From Natronomonas pharaonis DSM 2160 (GTDB lineage Archaea > Halobacteriota > Halobacteria > Halobacteriales > Haloarculaceae), in NCBI RefSeq assembly GCF_000026045.1, contig NC_007426.1, positions 1,984,001 through 2,048,000 of the forward strand: a DNA stretch of 64,000 nt, written 5' to 3'. Position numbers and translations under genes: made by a program. Below the pieces are notes generated by a model. That model made no database searches. It was not told the DNA's origin and saw nothing but the letters and a program-made list of their open reading frames with translations. The first letter of the stretch is position 1. Each line of letters opens with the position of its first letter. This document shows, one piece after another, positions 8,214 to 16,378 of this stretch.

Positions 8214-8566
8214 CCGGGTGGTACAATCGTATTGTTGCAGTAGCGGCACCCATCGGACATATCTCGCAGCGGCTTTCTCATCGGACTGTTTTCTCTAGCT
8301 GAAAAACGTCGCCGGTTGTTACTGGCACGCACGTCGGACGGCCACCCATGGGCAGTGACCGACGACAGCAAGGCGTTGAGGTTGTCGGGGCTGTAGACCT
8401 ACACAGCCCGCTCGCTACTGCGGCATATCAGCGCGAGACCGCCCGACGGCGAAGCACGCGGCGCGCGGCCGCGTAGTCCGAAGTGCGTTGGCTGCTCATT
8501 CGGCCGGGACACAATGGGCGTTAACGAGCTTGTAGCATCACGGATAGACCACGCTATAGTAACGCC
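8214..8566. other. Longest gene-free stretch, with perfect hairpins
   Basis: No convincing ORF lies between the tenA promoter and the stop codon at 8567. Three perfect inverted repeats are visible: a 7-bp stem (8388-8394 with 8403-8409, loop 8 nt), another 7-bp stem of alternating C and G (8456-8462 with 8468-8474, loop 5 nt), and an 8-bp repeat (8516-8523 with 8560-8567) flanking the 3' end of the minus-strand gene. I see none of the signature motifs of RNase P RNA or SRP RNA. It could be an uncharacterised structured RNA, the decayed end of an IS200/IS605-like element, or a 3' UTR structure. Confidence 0.5.
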
Positions 8567-8830
8567 CTACACTTCCGGAATACGGCGTTCCATCGCTTCG
8601 ATATACGCCGCAGCGAGTTCGCGGTCGGAGAGTGTCTCCCGTGCAGCCGAACAGCCGAACCGAAGCCGGTCGCGTCGGTCACCGTCCGGAAGCTTGTGTT
8701 CGGCAACCGTCGAGGCGGTATCGAGAAGTGACGCCGCAGTGTCGGTGTCGCCCGCTCGTACCGACTGCCGGGCGTTCGAGAGGAGTTGGCTGAGGCTCGC
8801 GCGGACATCCGCCGGCATATCGTCAGCCAT
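8567..8830 (-). CDS. Small helical hypothetical protein
   Basis: An 87-residue protein rich in Ala, Asp, Arg and Ser, predicted to be two or three helices (SLSQLLSNARQSVRAGD, AASLLDTASTVAEHK, SDRELAAAYIEAMER). I do not recognise a family. ATG 8830 overlaps the last eight bases of the upstream methyltransferase gene, so it is probably translated by coupling with it and may be a partner protein. The frame remains open to 8896, but the overlap start gives a natural N-terminus, MADDMPADVR. Confidence 0.65.
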   Translation of the reverse strand: MADDMPADVRASLSQLLSNARQSVRAGDTDTAASLLDTASTVAEHKLPDGDRRDRLRFGCSAARETLSDRELAAAYIEAMERRIPEV

Positions 8831-9419
8831 GCTGTGCGAAGACGAACTCCGTGCTGCTGCCGAGCGGGTCGGTCGCCGTCTCGGTCCGAAGGTCACTGAA
8901 TCCGGCGGAGCGTAGCGCTGCCAGCGTCCGGTCGCGTCCCGGAGCCGAAAAGAACATCCGCCCGCCCATCCAGTCTCGTCGGACTGTCTCGAAGCGCCCG
9001 CTCGGCAGCGTCATCAACAGCCGGCCGCCGGGGCGAAGGACGCGCGCAAACTCCGTATACACGTGGGAATGCTGTTTCCGTGGAACGTGAAACACCGCGT
9101 GATACGCTGTGATTCCGTCGAAAGCATCGGCTGCGAACGGAAGCGCAGTCATATCGCCGTAGACGAGCAAGGCATGCGGAACCGTCTCCGAAGCGAGCGA
9201 CAGCCCCTGTCGGGAGATATCAAGCCCGACGCTACCGGGCGGGAGGTTCGCAAGCGTCCGGGCACCATCCCCGCACCCCACATCGAGAACATCAGGGTCG
9301 GTTGGGAGAGCCGCAAGCAGGTCATCAATCAGGGCGGCGTCCGAGCCGTCCGGGTCGCGCTGGTCGGCATACGTCTCGGCGACGGCATCCCAAGCGCGCC
9401 GCACGTCGTTGCGGTCCAT
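8823..9419 (-). CDS. Class I SAM-dependent methyltransferase
   Basis: A 198-residue methyltransferase with a complete Rossmann core: DVLDVGCGDGARTL (motif I), GLDISRQGL with the acidic ribose-binding Asp (motif II), GDMTALPFAADAFDGI (post II/III) and VLRPGGRLLMTLP (motif IV-V). It belongs to the Methyltransf_11 (UbiE-like) group; the substrate is not recognisable. The last eight bases overlap the start of a small helical protein gene. Start ATG 9419 fits family length. Confidence 0.87.
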   Translation of the reverse strand: MDRNDVRRAWDAVAETYADQRDPDGSDAALIDDLLAALPTDPDVLDVGCGDGARTLANLPPGSVGLDISRQGLSLASETVPHALLVYGDMTALPFAADAFDGITAYHAVFHVPRKQHSHVYTEFARVLRPGGRLLMTLPSGRFETVRRDWMGGRMFFSAPGRDRTLAALRSAGFSDLRTETATDPLGSSTEFVFAQHG

Positions 9420-9523
9420 ACTGTTGATACGGCGTCGAAGGGCTTCATACCACGGGCGGCTACGCTTCCGCGGTCAGGCTTCTCAATCCGGGTCACCAGC
9501 CAGTCCGGGGTCGATGGCAAATC

Positions 9524-10807
9524 TCACCCGTTGACGAGTTCGACAACATCCGGAACCGCACGCGCTTCGGCGGCGGCCGCGCGAAACCGCAGATAGGCGG
9601 TGTCGCGACGGGAAACCCACGCCTCGTGGTCGTAGGAATTGACGTTATCGAGCAGACGGGTCAGCTGTCGGTCGCCACGGTCTGCGGTGTCGATTGCCTC
9701 GGCGAGCAAGTACCGTCCCAGCGGGTCGACACCAGCCTCGTCAGCCGCTGCGGTGAGTGCCTCGGTGGCGTCCCGCTTTGCGGCGAGCAGGGGCTCGCTG
9801 TCGTCGGTCAGCACGTGCTCCGAACCATCCAACGCCCGGGTAGATGGAAACCCCGCAAGCGAATCAAGCGTGGCTGCAATCATCGCCGTCTGTGCTTGCT
9901 CCCGCACTGCGAGTGCGGGGCGTCCAGCATCGAAATGTGTCTCCGGGGCAGTGCCGGACAGCCTGCGGTCAGTCAAGCGCGCTGCCGCATGGGACCGAAC
10001 GCCATCCTCGTACTCCGAGGTGACGTTCTCAGTGTCGGTGTCGACCCGGTCGGTGAGCCGCTCGAATGCATCAGCGAGGGCCCCTGTCCGGTCCCGGCCG
10101 TCCTGTTCGTCGAACAGCCAGTCAGCATCGTAGACCGTCTGCCGCGCCGTCTCGACGACCTCCCACGTGACCGCATGCGAGTACTCGGAGTCGTCTAAAA
10201 ACCGTTGTGCCCGACTGGCTCGCGAGGCGGCTACAGCGCACATCTCGTCGGCTTCGCCACACTGGACGACAGCCGCCGAAAGCGACGAACCGCGATACTG
10301 GGGCTCGATACCGTCGAGGTCGGCTCGAAGCGCCTCGGATGCGTCGTGGAGGGCCTCGCTTGGCGGGCCGGCGCTACCATCGTGCACTACTGACCGAGCC
10401 CACGCACTGCCTGCGATGGCCAGTCGGTAGGTCGTAAGTATCTCAAGCGGCACCTCGTCGTCTGTCAGTTCTGACGGCCGAGATGCATCGAGGTCTTCGT
10501 GGGCGTCGTCAAGCTGCGCTCGGGCACGACGACTGTGTTGGGTCCCGGATGCGTCAGCCGCCGAATCAAGCAGCGACGCCGTTTCCTCGATGTGGTCGCG
10601 TGCCCTGCTGTAGGAGGCATGGAGGTGGGCGTCGGTGACGGCGACCGATGTCTCGACGGCCGGGGGGTCGATTCCGAGCGCAGCCTCGATGGCATCCGTC
10701 TCGTCTCGCCGACGGAGACGGTGCCGCTGCCAGTAGCCAACGCCGGCACTGAGAGCAGCAGCAGTAGAGCCGACAGCTGCGAGGACAGTACGTCTGCGGG
10801 GACTCAT
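9524..10807 (-). CDS. Exported helical hypothetical protein with Tat-like leader
   Basis: A 427-residue protein opening with MSPRRRTVLAAVG and a hydrophobic stretch to about residue 25, which suits a twin-arginine signal or signal anchor; no lipobox Cys is present. The rest is nearly all helix, rich in Ala, Asp, Arg, Ser and Thr, with repeated segments of the kind DASEALRADLDGIEP and ARQTVYDADWLFDE, so it probably forms an extracytoplasmic helical bundle. I do not recognise a family. ATG 10807 was preferred over GTG 10831 because RRR then starts at residue 4 and a TATA-like AAGTTTTG sits 27 nt upstream. Confidence 0.7.
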   Translation of the reverse strand: MSPRRRTVLAAVGSTAAALSAGVGYWQRHRLRRRDETDAIEAALGIDPPAVETSVAVTDAHLHASYSRARDHIEETASLLDSAADASGTQHSRRARAQLDDAHEDLDASRPSELTDDEVPLEILTTYRLAIAGSAWARSVVHDGSAGPPSEALHDASEALRADLDGIEPQYRGSSLSAAVVQCGEADEMCAVAASRASRAQRFLDDSEYSHAVTWEVVETARQTVYDADWLFDEQDGRDRTGALADAFERLTDRVDTDTENVTSEYEDGVRSHAAARLTDRRLSGTAPETHFDAGRPALAVREQAQTAMIAATLDSLAGFPSTRALDGSEHVLTDDSEPLLAAKRDATEALTAAADEAGVDPLGRYLLAEAIDTADRGDRQLTRLLDNVNSYDHEAWVSRRDTAYLRFRAAAAEARAVPDVVELVNG

Positions 10808-11041
10808 ACACGAAGATGAGCCACCTGACAAAAACTTCTTTTGGATATTCAGCGGTGAAAGCTATACAGCAACGGCGAACGGCCCCCCGAGTAGCTCTTC
10901 ATCCGGACGCCAGCGAGATATCGCACCACGCAGGCGGGCACGACGAGACGGCTGGTCGGCGCTACAAGCGACCGGCATAGACGGGACGTCGACTGGGCCG
11001 ATGGCGAAGGCCGACGCCGCTGAGACACGTGTGAGGGCGGG

Positions 11042-11371
11042 CTAGCGACTTCCGGGTGCTGAGACGCGCTCGACATCGACATCGATGTGGACGCCGTCGG
11101 GGAAGTCACGGCCGGCGACCGACCGGGCGAAGTCGTCGTGGCCGACGATTTCCATGCGGCGCTCGTAGACGGTGTACCGCCAGTGGCTGTAGGAACTGCC
11201 GTTGGCTTCGAGGCGCTTCGACTGTGGGACCGAAACATCGGCTGGCGTCTCCGCGTGCGGCCCGCGGAGTTCGACGCCTTTCCGCTCGGCCCGTTCTTTG
11301 ATATCCCCGACGACGCGTTCGAGGACATCTCGGTCCCCGCTTTGCAGCGTCAGGGTCGTGACGAAAGGCAT
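11042..11371 (-). CDS. uS10 ribosomal protein family paralogue
   Basis: A 109-residue protein related to small-subunit ribosomal protein uS10. It keeps the uS10 pattern: a first strand TLTLQSGD, a helix VVGDIKERAERKGV, the conserved loop before DVSVPQSK, SHWRYTVYERRMEI, and a final strand DGVHIDVDVE. The usual haloarchaeal uS10 lies in the elongation-factor cluster and reads differently (for example ATWEHWEMRVHKRLIDI), so this is a second, divergent copy. It may be an alternative ribosomal protein or a non-ribosomal relative. ATG 11371 gives MPFVTTLTLQ; the frame upstream to 11470 has no family resemblance. Confidence 0.75.
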   Translation of the reverse strand: MPFVTTLTLQSGDRDVLERVVGDIKERAERKGVELRGPHAETPADVSVPQSKRLEANGSSYSHWRYTVYERRMEIVGHDDFARSVAGRDFPDGVHIDVDVERVSAPGSR

Positions 11372-11498
11372 ACCGACGTGTGAACGCTGGAGCGGCAAAA
11401 GCGCACCTATCGGTCGGGAGCCGGGGGACGCGGCGACGGGTTGACCGGTTATCCGCCGTCCGATACCCATTTATCGCATGACCGTTTACGGTGAGGTA

Positions 11499-11948
11499 AT
11501 GATAGAGGCCACGAGCGCGGGAGCCATCCTCTTTCGTGACACGCGTGGCCGGCGCGAATACCTGCTGCTCAAGTCCCGTCCCGGCGATTGGGAGTTCCCC
11601 AAAGGCGGCGTCGAGGGCAACGAGGAGTTACAGCAAACCGCCATCCGCGAAGTGAAAGAGGAGGCCGGAATCGAGGACTTCCGGCTCTTGGACGGCTTCC
11701 GAGAGGATTACGACTACGTGTTCGAGGCGAACGGCAAGACCATCCACAAGACGGTCCACCTGTTCATCGCCAGGTCCTTCGAAGCGTCGGCGGAGCTCTC
11801 CGAAGAGCACCGCGACCTACAGTGGCGAGACTACGAGCAGGCGATAAACACCATCACGCAGGACGGCCCGCGAGAGATTCTGGAGGAGGCCCACGAGTTC
11901 ATCGACGATTACTACGAGGAAGACGACGAGGACGAAAGCAAAGCGTAG
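11499..11948 (+). CDS. NUDIX hydrolase (diadenosine tetraphosphatase-like)
   Basis: A 149-residue NUDIX protein. The NUDIX box is complete, running from GGVEGNEELQQTAIREV into KEEAGI, and is preceded by GDWEFPKG. It resembles asymmetrical Ap4A hydrolases (ATSAGAILFR start, LQWRDYEQA end) and probably cleaves dinucleoside polyphosphates or cleans up nucleotides. Two in-frame ATGs exist, 11478 and 11499; I prefer 11499 because a TTTATC element is 27 nt before it and the homologous N-terminus begins IEATSAGA. The C-terminal tail is highly acidic (EEDDEDES). Confidence 0.88.
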   Translation: MIEATSAGAILFRDTRGRREYLLLKSRPGDWEFPKGGVEGNEELQQTAIREVKEEAGIEDFRLLDGFREDYDYVFEANGKTIHKTVHLFIARSFEASAELSEEHRDLQWRDYEQAINTITQDGPREILEEAHEFIDDYYEEDDEDESKA

Positions 11949-11955
11949 GCGTCGT

Positions 11956-12777
11956 TCAGTTGGCTCGTTTCTCCAGTTCGCCTTTCAGTGCCGCCGCATC
12001 GAAATCGTGGTCGGGACGGAGGGCGACGAAATCGAGGAACTCGCGCGCAGCGAGTAGCTCAGCCGACGAGTACACTGCTGTCGCCGCAGTGACAGCCTCT
12101 CGCGGGCCGACAAGCGGCGACAGCGACGCCAGCGCACACGCGATGTCGTACCCACGGGCGTCTTCGATAGCGCCCTCTGAGACGTGGGTCGCATCAATGA
12201 AGTACAGCGTCTCGATGCCGTCGGCGTCGGGCGCGACGAGGACGTTCTCGGCCCGCAGGTCGCCGTGTGCGAGACCCGCCGCGTGCAGTGTCGCGAGGTT
12301 CTCAAACAGCGTCGGCGCGAACTCGGCTGCCCGGGCCGGCGAAAGCGCATCGAACGTCCGGAAATCCGGCAGGTACTCAAGCACGAGCACGCCGTAGCCG
12401 TCGTGTTCGAAGGCCGCTATCGGCTCCGGGGCAGCAACGCCGAGTTCGCGGGTCCGCTGGGTCGCCGCGAGTTCGTGTTCTGCCATCTCGACCGGCGAGG
12501 CGAACCGTTCGAAGAACCCTTCGGTGCCCGCTGAAAACGCGCCGATGTTTCGGCCCGTTGTCAGCAGGGCGTGCATGAGGGTATGCTGGTCGCCGATGAC
12601 TTTCACAAACCACTGGTCGTCGACGACACAGGGGACAGAAAGCCAGTTGTCAGCCTCCAGCAGTTCTATATCGACCGCCTCCGGGTCGCCACCGTCGAAT
12701 CGGCGGGCAACCTCGGCGGCAATCGCCTCCAGTTGCTCGTGAGGAACGCTCGCTCGCAGGAGGCGTCGGAGGGGCAT
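11956..12777 (-). CDS. RIO1-like protein kinase-fold protein
   Basis: A 273-residue kinase-fold protein resembling haloarchaeal RIO1-like proteins. Visible: ATP-site Lys in WFVKVIGDQ, hinge-like VLVLEYLPD, the catalytic loop HGDLRAENVL (Asp and Asn present), and FIDATH in place of DFG, as in RIO kinases where IDxxQ is seen. It may phosphorylate itself or a ribosome-related target. A strong TATA (12798-12808) lies 26 nt upstream of ATG 12777. Convergent with the NUDIX gene, seven bases between stops. Confidence 0.78.
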   Translation of the reverse strand: MPLRRLLRASVPHEQLEAIAAEVARRFDGGDPEAVDIELLEADNWLSVPCVVDDQWFVKVIGDQHTLMHALLTTGRNIGAFSAGTEGFFERFASPVEMAEHELAATQRTRELGVAAPEPIAAFEHDGYGVLVLEYLPDFRTFDALSPARAAEFAPTLFENLATLHAAGLAHGDLRAENVLVAPDADGIETLYFIDATHVSEGAIEDARGYDIACALASLSPLVGPREAVTAATAVYSSAELLAAREFLDFVALRPDHDFDAAALKGELEKRAN

Positions 12778-12797
12778 ATGGGAGCAGACGGGTGGGG

Positions 12798-12808
12798 ATA
12801 ATATATAT
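12798..12808 (-). promoter_or_regulatory. TATA box for the RIO-like kinase
   Basis: An 11-bp A/T run, ATATATATTAT on the reverse strand, centred 26 nt before ATG 12777, within the 39-bp gap after the ATP-NAD kinase; it implies independent, leaderless transcription. Confidence 0.65.
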
Positions 12809-12816
12809 GCCGCGTC

Positions 12817-13884
12817 TCAGACGACTTTCAGCAACTGCCGTTCGAACTTGCCGACCCGGACGCGCATCCAGCCACGGAGCGCTTCATCGAGTTCGGGGTC
12901 GCCGGTATCGACGCGCAACACGCCGATGTCCTTGAGCTTCTGCTTCGAGGCAACGACCTCGATGTCGGATTGCCTGATGACCGGCGGCGAAATCTGGTCG
13001 TTTCCGCGGCCGAAGATGAACCCCTGCCCACCGATGGGGGAGACGACGATGACGTTCCGTTCACCGAGAGCATCGAGAATGTCCGATTCGCCAGCATCGC
13101 GAGCAACGACCTCGCCGCCGCGCCAGACGTCGACGCCGAGCGGGGAGCCGTTGAAGCCGAGTTCGGTCTTGACCGCATCGACTGTCGAGCCGGGGCCGAG
13201 GACGTAGGTGGTTTCGGGGTCGACCTCCGCGGCGACAGCCTCGGCGAGCGCCTCGACCGTTCCGCCGCCTATCTGCTTCGAGGACTGAATCTCATCGCCG
13301 ACCGGCACCTCCGCCAACGCTTTCAGTTCGGTGTTGACATCGCCGCCGCGGTAGGCGTCCTCGTCGATGTCGTTGACCTCGCGGCGCTCGGTCCGCTCGA
13401 ACGTCGTCGCGATGCGGCCGGCCGCCCGCGGCGTGACAGCAAACACCGACGAATAGACTTTCACACCGCCGGGGACGCCCAAAATCGGCGTTGCATCGTC
13501 GAGTTCGTCGAGTGTTTCTGCGACATCGACGGCGGTGCCATCGCCGCCGACAAAGAGGATGAGGTCGACATCGGCGTCGACAAGCGCCCGGACGGCGGCC
13601 CTGGTGTCGGCCGTACTCGTCTCGTCACCGTCCGGGCGGCCGACGACGGTCGGCTCGAAGCCGGCGGCGACGGCCTCGTCTTCGCCCATCACGCCGCCAT
13701 ACGTGTAGACCGCGACCTCGGTTGACTGTTCTTCGAGGTGTTCAAGCGCCTGTCGGGCACGGTCCGGCGCTCGCGGCTCGGCACCGCGGCGGCGGGCCTC
13801 CTCGACCTTGTTGTCGGTGCCTTTCAAGCCGACGCGGCCCCCCATCCCCGCTATCGGATTGACCACGAGCCCGATGCGTCGCAT
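12817..13884 (-). CDS. ATP-NAD kinase family protein (AcoX-like)
   Basis: A 355-residue protein of the ATP-NAD/AcoX kinase family (COG3199), which in archaea is thought to phosphorylate NAD or a related substrate. Motifs: RRIGLVVNPIAGMGG at the N-terminus, LFVGGDGTAVDV (the GGDGT nucleotide motif, residues about 113-117), GVPGGVKVYSSVFA and YVLGPGSTVDAV. It is longer than ordinary NadK because of the AcoX-type C-terminal region ending ELDEALRGWMRVRVGKFE. The ATG 13884 start is preceded by a TATA-like CTTTTTG at 27 nt. Confidence 0.86.
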   Translation of the reverse strand: MRRIGLVVNPIAGMGGRVGLKGTDNKVEEARRRGAEPRAPDRARQALEHLEEQSTEVAVYTYGGVMGEDEAVAAGFEPTVVGRPDGDETSTADTRAAVRALVDADVDLILFVGGDGTAVDVAETLDELDDATPILGVPGGVKVYSSVFAVTPRAAGRIATTFERTERREVNDIDEDAYRGGDVNTELKALAEVPVGDEIQSSKQIGGGTVEALAEAVAAEVDPETTYVLGPGSTVDAVKTELGFNGSPLGVDVWRGGEVVARDAGESDILDALGERNVIVVSPIGGQGFIFGRGNDQISPPVIRQSDIEVVASKQKLKDIGVLRVDTGDPELDEALRGWMRVRVGKFERQLLKVV

Positions 13885-13957
13885 GGTTGAACGCCGGGGA
13901 CGAACGACAAAAAGCGCCCGGTCTCAGCCGGCCCACGCCGGCGCGAAAAAGGGAATC

Positions 13958-13965
13958 GATTAAGG
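13958..13965 (+). promoter_or_regulatory. TATA box for the 39-residue membrane protein
   Basis: GATTAAGG centred about 28 nt before ATG 13989, consistent with a real, separately transcribed small gene. Confidence 0.5.
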
Positions 13966-13988
13966 GACCCCGGAAGGTACGGGCGTGT

Positions 13989-14108
13989 ATGAACCTCATC
14001 TTACAGGCGTACGAGGAAAGCCCACACATCATCGACATCTCGGGGTGGGTTGTACTGGTTGCGAGCCTCCTCTTGACGGTCGGCTGGCTCTGGTATCTCT
14101 ACCGGTAG
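13989..14108 (+). CDS. 39-residue single-span membrane protein
   Basis: MNLILQAYEESPHIIDISG is followed by one hydrophobic helix (WVVLVASLLLTVGWLWYLYR) to the C-terminus. A TATA-like box at the right spacing and separation from both neighbours support it as genuine. The stop is two bases before the convergent CinA-like gene. I believe similar short proteins occur in other haloarchaea, but function is unknown; single-span micropeptides of this type often regulate a membrane partner. Confidence 0.68.
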   Translation: MNLILQAYEESPHIIDISGWVVLVASLLLTVGWLWYLYR

Positions 14109-14110
14109 TC

Positions 14111-14806
14111 TCAGTCGCTTTCTTCGACCTCAGCCCGGTCCTGTAGCCACGCCATCGCCGCATTGACCGCCGCGGCGTCCGTGCTCTCGATTTTGACTCG
14201 GACGTGCTCGCCGGGATAGCTACCGACGGTGACAGCAAACCGCTCCTGTAGCTCCTGTAGCCGGTCGACAAGCTGGCTTTCGGGCTCGTTGACAGCAACG
14301 TAGCCAACGTGTGGCGGCTCGCCGTCGAAATCATCGGCGACCGACTCGAACATCGCCTTCATCTCCGCGGGGACGCCCGGCAGAACATAGACGTTTTCGA
14401 CCTTGCAGCCGGGAGCGACGCCCTCCGTGTTGTGAAGCGGCTCCGCATCCGCCGGCAGCAGCGTCGTCCCCTCGGTGAGGTCCTCGCGGGCGTAGCCGCC
14501 GGCGGATTCGAGCCACTCCAGCGCCGCCTCGTTGCGGGAGAGCGACCGACCGACGGCCGCGGCTACCCCCTCCATTGTCTTGTCGTCGTGGGTCGGGCCG
14601 ATACCGCCGGTCACGATAACGGCATCGTAATCGGCAGCGTGCTCGTTGACGACGCGAGCGATGTCGGCAACCCGGTCAGGAACGACGGTGACGCGGGCGA
14701 CCGACGCGCCGCGTTCGGTGAGCCGTTCGCCGAGCCACGCCGCGTTCGTGTTGACCGTATCGCCCGAGAGCAGTTCGTCGCCGACAGAGACCAGCGCAAC
14801 GTTCAT
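14111..14806 (-). CDS. Molybdopterin-binding domain protein, CinA N-terminal type
   Basis: A 231-residue protein of the MoCF_biosynth/CinA N-terminal (COG1058) family, which binds molybdopterin-like ligands or, in CinA, hydrolyses ADP-ribose. Motifs: VSVGDELLSGDTVNTNAAWL, VTGGIGPTHDDKT and VLPGVPAEMKAMFE. The C-terminal NMN-deamidase domain of bacterial CinA is absent, as usual in archaea. Function in the cell is uncertain. Divergent start codon neighbours suggest a monocistronic gene. Confidence 0.85.
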   Translation of the reverse strand: MNVALVSVGDELLSGDTVNTNAAWLGERLTERGASVARVTVVPDRVADIARVVNEHAADYDAVIVTGGIGPTHDDKTMEGVAAAVGRSLSRNEAALEWLESAGGYAREDLTEGTTLLPADAEPLHNTEGVAPGCKVENVYVLPGVPAEMKAMFESVADDFDGEPPHVGYVAVNEPESQLVDRLQELQERFAVTVGSYPGEHVRVKIESTDAAAVNAAMAWLQDRAEVEESD

Positions 14807-14878
14807 ACGAGCGGTTGGAGCGGGAACTGAATAAAGGTCAAGAAAGCGCGTGTCGTCCCGAGCGGTGGACGCAGGCCG

Positions 14879-15703
14879 TCACCCCATTCCGGGGGGTGGC
14901 CCGTCGTCGCCGTCATCGTCAATGTCGATATCGAAGCCTTCCTCTTTGCGCGTCTTCTCGGCCTGCTTTATCTGTCGGTAGTAGTAGACCGCGCCGCCGA
15001 CGGCGGCGATAACGGCGATGACGACGAGGCCGCCGAAGAGCCAGAGGTCCCGGTCCAGATACCAGCGGACGACGACTACAGAGGTGTCGACTTCGTCCCA
15101 CTGGAGGTGGACGCGGTCGCCGACCTCCTCGCGGTCGTCGTTGGATGGGCGGACCTGCGACAAAAGCGGGAGTGCTGCGTCGGTATCCGGCGGGAGCGCG
15201 ATTTCATAACTGCCGTGGACGGGCGCATAGACGGCGATTCGCTTCCCCGTCTTCGGCGTCGTGTAGGCGAGTTGGCCGTCTGCCGACGGCAGGTCGACGA
15301 TGGTACGGCGTCGGGTGTTGTCGACGCTGAGGCTGTCTGTCGGCTCAGTCGTGCCGTCCTGATGGATGCGCATCGGCTCGCCCTCAATGTAGCGGATGGT
15401 CGTGCCGTTGTCGTAGCGGAACTGGAGGCCGTAGAGCTCAAGCGGTTGCTCGATTGTCAGGCGGTTGGTCCGCCACAGCTCCATCGTGCCCTCGTCGCCG
15501 GTCGCCGACGCCGACGTGTTGTAGACGGCGGTGTAGTTGTCGCGGTTGACCGTGATGAAGGCGTCGCGGTCGGTGTCGAAGTTGTACTCGGCCTCCTCGG
15601 AGAGCGCCTCGGGGTCGTCGACATCGGCCCCGAAGATGGTCGTACAGCCGGCGAGCCCAAAGAGCACAAACACGGCGACGGCGGCGAGCAGGCGACGGTT
15701 CAT
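14879..15703 (-). CDS. Lipoprotein with C-terminal membrane span (DUF5803-like)
   Basis: A 274-residue protein with a classical lipoprotein leader (LAAVAVFVLFGLAGC, Cys about 20), an extracytoplasmic beta-rich region of about 190 residues, and a transmembrane helix near residues 224-244 (LFGGLVVIAVIAAVGGAVYYY) followed by an acidic cytoplasmic tail. I associate it with a haloarchaeal family (DUF5803) of unknown role. It is four bases downstream of DUF2110 and probably in one operon with tfe. Having both a lipobox and a C-terminal span is unusual. Confidence 0.75.
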   Translation of the reverse strand: MNRRLLAAVAVFVLFGLAGCTTIFGADVDDPEALSEEAEYNFDTDRDAFITVNRDNYTAVYNTSASATGDEGTMELWRTNRLTIEQPLELYGLQFRYDNGTTIRYIEGEPMRIHQDGTTEPTDSLSVDNTRRRTIVDLPSADGQLAYTTPKTGKRIAVYAPVHGSYEIALPPDTDAALPLLSQVRPSNDDREEVGDRVHLQWDEVDTSVVVVRWYLDRDLWLFGGLVVIAVIAAVGGAVYYYRQIKQAEKTRKEEGFDIDIDDDGDDGPPPGMG

Positions 15704-15706
15704 AGG

Positions 15707-16378
15707 TTAGGGAACGACAGCGAGCAGCTCCGCTTCTAGGTATGGCCCGATGTCGGCAAGCAGGCCTGGGGCGTCCGTATCCTCACGGCAGACGACGCTA
15801 CATTCGAGCAGGCCGAGCCGTTCGACGGTGACGATGTCCTGTGCGTGACCGGCGCGGTTGACCGTCGCCCTGAGTTGGGCACGCGTCGTGCTGTTGGCGT
15901 TGACCCGACCGTTGCCGCGGGTCCAGTCGTAGAGCCGGTCCCGTTCGGCATCGGCGAGTCGGGCAGGGTCATCGCCTCCCTCGACGAACCGCAGCGGCAT
16001 GTGCTGGACGAGCCCGAACCGCTTGCGAATCTGGTCCGGCGACCCCTGTCCCAGACCGAGTTCGTCGCCCGGAATCCGTACCGCTTCGCCGGCATCAAGC
16101 ACGAGGCCGTCTTCATCCCACGATTCGAGCGTGCCGACGTAGACGCCGCCCGGTTCTCGGTGGGGGACGATTGCACCCCACTCTTCTTCGAGGAGGTTGC
16201 GGGCGACTGGAGCATCCTCGCCGGTGACGGTGACCGACGGGAAATCATCATCGCGGAGTCCAAGGGTAAACTCAACGTCGAGTCCATCGAGCACGTTGGA
16301 GACGAGGGACTCAAGCGAGTCCATCGCTCGCCGCTGGCTCTCACCCGAGACGTAGAGTTTGGTTGCGAGGACGACCAT
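15707..16378 (-). CDS. DUF2110 family protein
   Basis: A 223-residue archaeal protein of the DUF2110 family, whose role is not known. Sequence features: ATKLYVSGESQRRAMDSL at the N-terminus, VTGEDAPVARNLLEEEWG and a C-terminal VTVERLGLLECSVVCREDTDAPGLL. The start ATG overlaps the stop of tfe by one base (TGATG), so translation is coupled; neighbourhood with a basal transcription factor hints at a transcription- or RNA-related job. No membrane segment. Confidence 0.82.
   Translation of the reverse strand: MVVLATKLYVSGESQRRAMDSLESLVSNVLDGLDVEFTLGLRDDDFPSVTVTGEDAPVARNLLEEEWGAIVPHREPGGVYVGTLESWDEDGLVLDAGEAVRIPGDELGLGQGSPDQIRKRFGLVQHMPLRFVEGGDDPARLADAERDRLYDWTRGNGRVNANSTTRAQLRATVNRAGHAQDIVTVERLGLLECSVVCREDTDAPGLLADIGPYLEAELLAVVP

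Noticed and set aside
8389-8474. RNase P RNA or SRP RNA in the hairpin region
   Set aside because: None of their conserved motifs is present and the size is wrong; left as an unexplained structure.
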